A DNA stretch of 10,226 bases. Origin: Comamonadaceae bacterium (lineage in GTDB: Bacteria; Pseudomonadota; Gammaproteobacteria; Burkholderiales; Burkholderiaceae_C). Positions 7,644-10,226 of this stretch are shown here, piece by piece. A model generated the notes under the pieces. It was given only the letters and a program-made list of their open reading frames with translations. It searched no databases and was not told the origin of the DNA. The stretch is from positions 1 to 10,226 of the forward strand of contig CANHLD010000056.1 of NCBI GenBank assembly GCA_947461325.1, in the 5' to 3' direction. Positions within the stretch are counted from its first letter, which is position 1. Each line of letters opens with the position of its first letter. A program made the position numbers and the translations under genes.

Positions 7644-8047
7644 AAGTAGCTATGCACACAGTTTTATTACCCGAAGGTTGGGAAAGACCAAGGGGTTATG
7701 CCAATGGTGTAGCCGCGCGTGGTCTGCAGATTTATGTCGGTGGGCAAATTGGTTGGACCGAAGACCAACAATTCAAATCAGATGATTTTGTGGCACAAAC
7801 TGCCCAAGCTTTGCGAAATGTGTTTGCTGTTCTTCAAGCAGCAGATGCAGGTCCCGAACACATGGTGCGTATGACCTGGTACATCACTGACCGAAATACC
7901 TATGTTTCTCGCTTAAAAGAGATTGGAGCGGTTTACCGAGAAATCATGGGGCTGAATTACCCTGCAATGACCTGCATTGTGGTGCAAACCTTGGTGGAAC
8001 AGCGAGCGTTGGTTGAAATTGAGGTAACGGCTGTTAAGCCAGACTGA
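7640..8047 (+). CDS. RidA/YjgF/YER057c/UK114 family protein, without the catalytic Arg
   Basis: A 135-residue RidA-fold protein: IYVGGQIGW (31-39), the helix with Q53...L58.N60, and VRMTWYITD (76-84). The final strand pair contains YPAMTCIVV (107-115) and VEIEVTAV (125-132). Canonical RidA deaminates reactive enamines and imines using an Arg in the motif P-A-R-S/T (Arg105 in the archetype). Here that residue is Met110, as in Rid subfamilies that are not 2-aminoacrylate deaminases. Its place in this operon is suggestive because the oxygenase/reductase product is a cyclic enamine-type CoA ester whose nitrogen must be released. An in-frame ATG at 7652 is an alternative start, but the ATGA overlap with the ligase stop supports 7640. 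It is the last gene of the operon. Confidence 0.87.
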   Translation: MKVAMHTVLLPEGWERPRGYANGVAARGLQIYVGGQIGWTEDQQFKSDDFVAQTAQALRNVFAVLQAADAGPEHMVRMTWYITDRNTYVSRLKEIGAVYREIMGLNYPAMTCIVVQTLVEQRALVEIEVTAVKPD

Positions 8048-8160
8048 TTGCCAAACTCCTCGAACCTGTTGCCCAAGCTATTCGTGCCCATAGGCATACT
8101 GTTGACGGCCCCACCTTGGCAGGTGACCGCCTATGGGACGACCGCTTTTGTCAGGCCTGA
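8038..8160 (+). mobile_element. Probable IS66-family transposase remnant
   Basis: In a frame different from that of the RidA gene, 40 codons read ARLIAKLLEPVAQAIRAH, then a short divergent part, then GDRLWDDRF, ending at TGA 8158-8160. LL.P...AIR.H and GRLW...DDR recall the middle of IS66 TnpC transposases (LL.PL..AIR.H...LHADDT...GRLW.YVRDDR), with the DDT stretch apparently lost. The match is from memory and short, so the family call is tentative. No IS ends or direct repeats are visible. It would mark an old insertion right behind the operon. Confidence 0.35.
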
Positions 8161-8170
8161 CAAAAGCGGT
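8141..8170. repeat. Perfect 30-bp palindrome, possible bidirectional transcription stop
   Basis: ACCGCTTTTGTCAGG (8141-8155) is followed without a gap by its exact reverse complement CCTGACAAAAGCGGT (8156-8170). It sits between two convergent units, the + operon ending at 8047 and the - gene ending at 8247, where a shared terminator would be expected. However, no T-run follows the stem on either strand, so it is not a textbook rho-independent terminator. Its left arm is the end of the transposase remnant, so it may instead come from an inverted duplication during IS decay. Confidence 0.6.
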
Positions 8171-8246
8171 TCAATCTGTCATTAGTTATATTGAATCAAA
8201 TAATCTCATGATTAAAGTCTACATCTAGAACATATACAAGAAGTAA

Positions 8247-8840
8247 CTAAGATTTGAGTGCAGCTTTCAGCTGATCGATACGATCCTGACCCCAAAACAT
8301 GTGCTTGCCGACAAAAAATGTAGGCGCTCCAAATACCCCGCGCTCAACAGCCTGGGTTGTGACATCTTTGAGTCTGTCTTTGGTTGCTTGCTCATTGGCC
8401 AAATCAAATAGCTCCTTAGCGTCAAAGTGCGCCTCACCTAAAACGCGCCCCACAACCTCTGGGTCATTGAGGTTGAGTGCATCTACCCAAATAGCCTTAA
8501 AAATAATGTCCATGAATTCATGCATTCTTGCATCCGAACGCATCTGCAAACCAGTAAGCATGCGCATGAGGGTTGTGGTGATGATTGGGAAGAACGGGTT
8601 GTTGTTCAAAGGAACTCCATAACTGTCTGCAAAACGCTTGAAGTCGACAAAAACGTACTTACCCTTGGCAGGGACGCTGACTGGAGAGACGTTGCCTGTA
8701 GCCTTGAAAACTGCACCTAATAGCATCGGAAGGTAAATGGGATTGGCTCCTGTGTCAGCCTTTATTTTGTCCATTTGTGTGTGAGCCAAATATGCGGCTA
8801 GGCTGCCAAAGTCAAAAAAATAGTCAAATGTTTTTGCCAT
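8247..8840 (-). CDS. 2-hydroxychromene-2-carboxylate isomerase family protein (DsbA-like/kappa GST fold)
   Basis: A 197-residue thioredoxin-fold protein with an inserted helical domain. The N-terminal strand and active-site region read FDYFFDFGSLAAYLA (5-19), with Ser13 at the position of the nucleophile-activating Ser that binds glutathione in NahD-type isomerases. The GVFGAPTFFVG segment (168-178) carries the conserved cis-Pro173, followed by MFWGQDRID. Characterised members isomerise 2-hydroxychromene-2-carboxylate in naphthalene breakdown using glutathione. Many genomic homologs outside such pathways have unknown substrates, and no naphthalene genes are present here. It starts 20 bases after the stop of the upstream SDR gene, with a strong AGGAG at 8846-8850 on the - strand, so the two are almost certainly co-transcribed. 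Confidence 0.8.
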   Translation of the reverse strand: MAKTFDYFFDFGSLAAYLAHTQMDKIKADTGANPIYLPMLLGAVFKATGNVSPVSVPAKGKYVFVDFKRFADSYGVPLNNNPFFPIITTTLMRMLTGLQMRSDARMHEFMDIIFKAIWVDALNLNDPEVVGRVLGEAHFDAKELFDLANEQATKDRLKDVTTQAVERGVFGAPTFFVGKHMFWGQDRIDQLKAALKS

Positions 8841-8860
8841 GATTTCTCCTCAAAGTCTTG

Positions 8861-9625
8861 TCAAAATTTTTCCATATAGGGCCGCAAATCGAGTTCATGC
8901 GTCCAAGCGTCTCTAGGCTGTTGATGCAACATCCAATAGGCATCTGCAATATGGTCTGGATTCAGGATGCCTCCCTGGTCTTTCAATGCATAACGTTCAG
9001 GAAAAAGTGTGCGAATGAATTCTGTATCAATCGCCCCATCAATGATGGTGTGTGCCACATGTACTCCCATAGGACCCAATTCGCGGGCCATGCTTTGGGC
9101 TAATCCACGCAAAGCCATTTTGCCGCCTGAAAATCCTGCAAAGTTTGCACTGCCTCTTAATGAAGCAGTAGCCCCAGTGAAAATGATCGTTCCTTTTGGA
9201 CTGATACCATTTGTGTTTCGATCTGAATCGTCAACTCTTGTCACCATGCGCTTGGCGACCTCTCGTCCATTCAAAAATCCTGCCAAACAAGCCATTTCCC
9301 ACATTTTTGTATAGCGCCTTGCTGTCTCAGTCAAGATGCTATTTGGTGAATTTGCGCCAATATTGAAGACCAACACAGCAATTGGACCGACATTAGATTC
9401 AATGTGTTCAACCAGAGAAATTACTTCATCTTCTTTTCTGGCATCTGATGCAAAACCATGTGCCACACCACCTGCTTGCTGAATGGCGTCAAGCAAAGGC
9501 TGTAATTTATCCAGGGTTCTGCGGGTCACGCACACAACATAACCTCCTCGCGCAAATCGCTTAGCAACTGCGCCTCCAGTGGCATCGCCAGCACCTATAA
9601 CCAAGCAGACTTTGTTGTTTGACAT
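8861..9625 (-). CDS. SDR-family (Rossmann-fold) protein lacking the catalytic Tyr
   Basis: A 254-residue short-chain dehydrogenase/reductase-fold protein. The cofactor loop is GAGDATGG (11-18), in place of TGxxxGxG. TRR at 34-36 after the second strand may favour NADP(H). NIGAN (88-92) replaces the NNAG motif. The active-site segment reads FTGATASLRG...FAGFSGGK: the usual YxxxK is Phe165-S-G-G-Lys169, and the position of the partner Ser (13 residues earlier) is Ala152. Standard SDR oxidoreductase chemistry is therefore doubtful although Lys169 remains. From memory, close relatives in Burkholderiales share the Phe, so this is probably a subfamily trait rather than a mutation. A short extra loop lies around 131-144. 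It is the first gene of a two-gene - strand operon with the isomerase homolog. Function is unknown. Confidence 0.8.
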   Translation of the reverse strand: MSNNKVCLVIGAGDATGGAVAKRFARGGYVVCVTRRTLDKLQPLLDAIQQAGGVAHGFASDARKEDEVISLVEHIESNVGPIAVLVFNIGANSPNSILTETARRYTKMWEMACLAGFLNGREVAKRMVTRVDDSDRNTNGISPKGTIIFTGATASLRGSANFAGFSGGKMALRGLAQSMARELGPMGVHVAHTIIDGAIDTEFIRTLFPERYALKDQGGILNPDHIADAYWMLHQQPRDAWTHELDLRPYMEKF

Positions 9626-9654
9626 TGTGTGAGGTAGTTATGTTGTTGAATTCA

Positions 9655-9668
9655 TTGATGTGCGTCAA
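9655..9668 (+). promoter_or_regulatory. FNR/ANR/DNR-type binding site
   Basis: TTGATGTGCGTCAA fits TTGAT-N4-GTCAA, the form given for Pseudomonas ANR/DNR sites and one base off the FNR consensus TTGAT-N4-ATCAA. It is centred about 88 bases upstream of the ATG of the cupredoxin lipoprotein, a reasonable position for activation under low oxygen or nitric oxide. It also lies 30 bases upstream of the divergent SDR start, where binding could repress that gene. Confidence 0.5.
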
Positions 9669-9683
9669 CAAAAGTCAAATCAA

Positions 9684-9701
9684 TTCACATGCCAATGTGA
9701 A
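9684..9701. repeat. Inverted repeat, 7-bp arms, in the divergent promoter region
   Basis: TTCACAT (9684-9690), spacer GCCA, ATGTGAA (9695-9701). The dyad lies between the FNR-type box and the lipoprotein start and could be an operator. The half-sites are in the opposite order to a CRP site (TGTGA-N6-TCACA), so CRP is not suggested. No other regulator is recognised. Confidence 0.4.
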
Positions 9702-9749
9702 CGCGACATAGTATCCGCTCTACTCAAACTCGCTGAAACTGGATTGTCT

Positions 9750-10226
9750 ATGTTTATCAAACTTACAGTTCGAACGGCATTATTACTAAGTTTTGGCTTT
9801 CTTTGTGCATGTGGTCCAAAAGACAATAAAGAATTGGTTGCCAATGATTCATATCAAATAGAGCTTAAGTCACCGCCAGCCAGAACTAGCATGCAAAGGC
9901 ATACAGGGCCATTTGCAGCAGGCGCATCCTTGAACTTCACTGCTGAGTTAAAACCTATAGACCCTTCACCACTCAAGAAGGTGCAACTTGACACCACACA
10001 CAAGATTGTTGAGATTGCACCTGGCGTTCAATTCAGTGCATGGACCTTTGGCGACCAAGTGCCAGGGCCTACTGTTAGAGCAAGAGTCGGCGACAAGATT
10101 CATTTCAGCATGACCAACCGCAGTGATGAAACTTTGCCAAGCATATCCATGGCAATGGCACCGATGATGCACTCTATGGACTTCCATGCGGCCATGGTTT
10201 CGCCACAAGATAAATACAGATCCATT
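9750..10226 (+). CDS. Cupredoxin-domain lipoprotein of the multicopper oxidase/nitrite reductase type (5' part)
   Basis: 159 codons from ATG 9750 run off the window end without a stop. The start encodes a lipoprotein signal peptide: Lys4 and Arg8, a hydrophobic stretch LLLSFGFL, and a lipobox LCAC with Cys21 as the likely lipidated residue, followed by GPKD, so the protein should be anchored facing the periplasm. From about residue 85 a cupredoxin domain follows: VEIAPGVQFSAWTFGDQVPG, PTVRARVGDKI, FSMTNRSDE, then MMHSMDFHAAMVSPQDKY. HSMDFHAA corresponds to the copper-ligand segment H-x-x-D-F-H of multicopper oxidases and copper nitrite reductases. The stretch before it is Met-rich (SISMAMAPMMHSM). 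The C-terminal domain that would separate nitrite reductase from other oxidases is outside the window. The FNR/DNR-type box upstream is consistent with an anaerobic or denitrification role. Confidence 0.75.
   Translation, partial: MFIKLTVRTALLLSFGFLCACGPKDNKELVANDSYQIELKSPPARTSMQRHTGPFAAGASLNFTAELKPIDPSPLKKVQLDTTHKIVEIAPGVQFSAWTFGDQVPGPTVRARVGDKIHFSMTNRSDETLPSISMAMAPMMHSMDFHAAMVSPQDKYRSI

Noticed and set aside
8141..8170. Palindrome as a standard rho-independent terminator
   Set aside because: The stem has no T-run after it on either strand; kept only as a possible non-standard terminator.
9966..10208. Open frame of 80 codons on the - strand at the window end
   Set aside because: It is antisense to the cupredoxin domain, which shows clear copper-site motifs on the + strand.
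1..10226. CRISPR arrays, rRNA or tRNA genes
   Set aside because: No regularly spaced repeats and no cloverleaf-forming or rRNA-like sequences were found by reading both strands.

Overview
This window looks like a betaproteobacterial (Burkholderiales, probably Comamonadaceae-like) chromosome of moderate GC. That placement rests on the gene families and on recalled synteny of the central operon, not on any marker gene. The start of the window is visibly more AT-rich and holds decayed accessory genes.

Region 1 (1-883, + strand) is a cluster of toxin-antitoxin remnants: the last codons of an upstream gene, a HigA/XRE-type antitoxin cut short before its DNA-binding domain, a short HicB-like antitoxin with a TTG start, an intact DUF1902 antitoxin-like gene, and a HicA-like toxin fragment lacking a start codon and its C-terminal half. 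Region 2 (884-1240) is a non-coding leader with an inverted repeat and a candidate promoter for the operon that follows.

Region 3 (1241-8047, + strand) is a tightly packed six-gene operon: a fused flavin monooxygenase/old-yellow-enzyme reductase, a MarR regulator, a crotonase-fold enzyme, an acyl-CoA dehydrogenase, a benzoate/2-aminobenzoate-CoA ligase and a RidA-family protein. Three junctions are ATGA stop/start overlaps and the other two gaps are 1-2 nt. Gene content matches the aerobic CoA-dependent 2-aminobenzoate (anthranilate) pathway of Azoarcus/Aromatoleum evansii. The ligase makes 2-aminobenzoyl-CoA, and the fused enzyme hydroxylates and reduces it to a non-aromatic enamino-ketone CoA ester. 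The crotonase, dehydrogenase and RidA homolog are then inferred to handle ring opening, oxidation and nitrogen removal. A salicylyl-CoA variant cannot be excluded. The crotonase and the RidA protein both lack textbook catalytic residues, so these middle steps are the least understood part of the window.

Region 4 (8048-8246) lies between convergent transcription units and holds a probable IS66 transposase scrap ending in a perfect 30-bp palindrome. Region 5 (8247-9625, - strand) is a two-gene operon: an SDR-fold protein without the SDR catalytic Tyr, then a kappa-GST/2-hydroxychromene-2-carboxylate isomerase homolog. Region 6 (9626-9749) is a divergent regulatory region with an FNR/ANR/DNR-type box and a second inverted repeat. 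Region 7 (9750 to the end) is the 5' part of a lipoprotein with a cupredoxin domain of the multicopper oxidase/nitrite reductase type.
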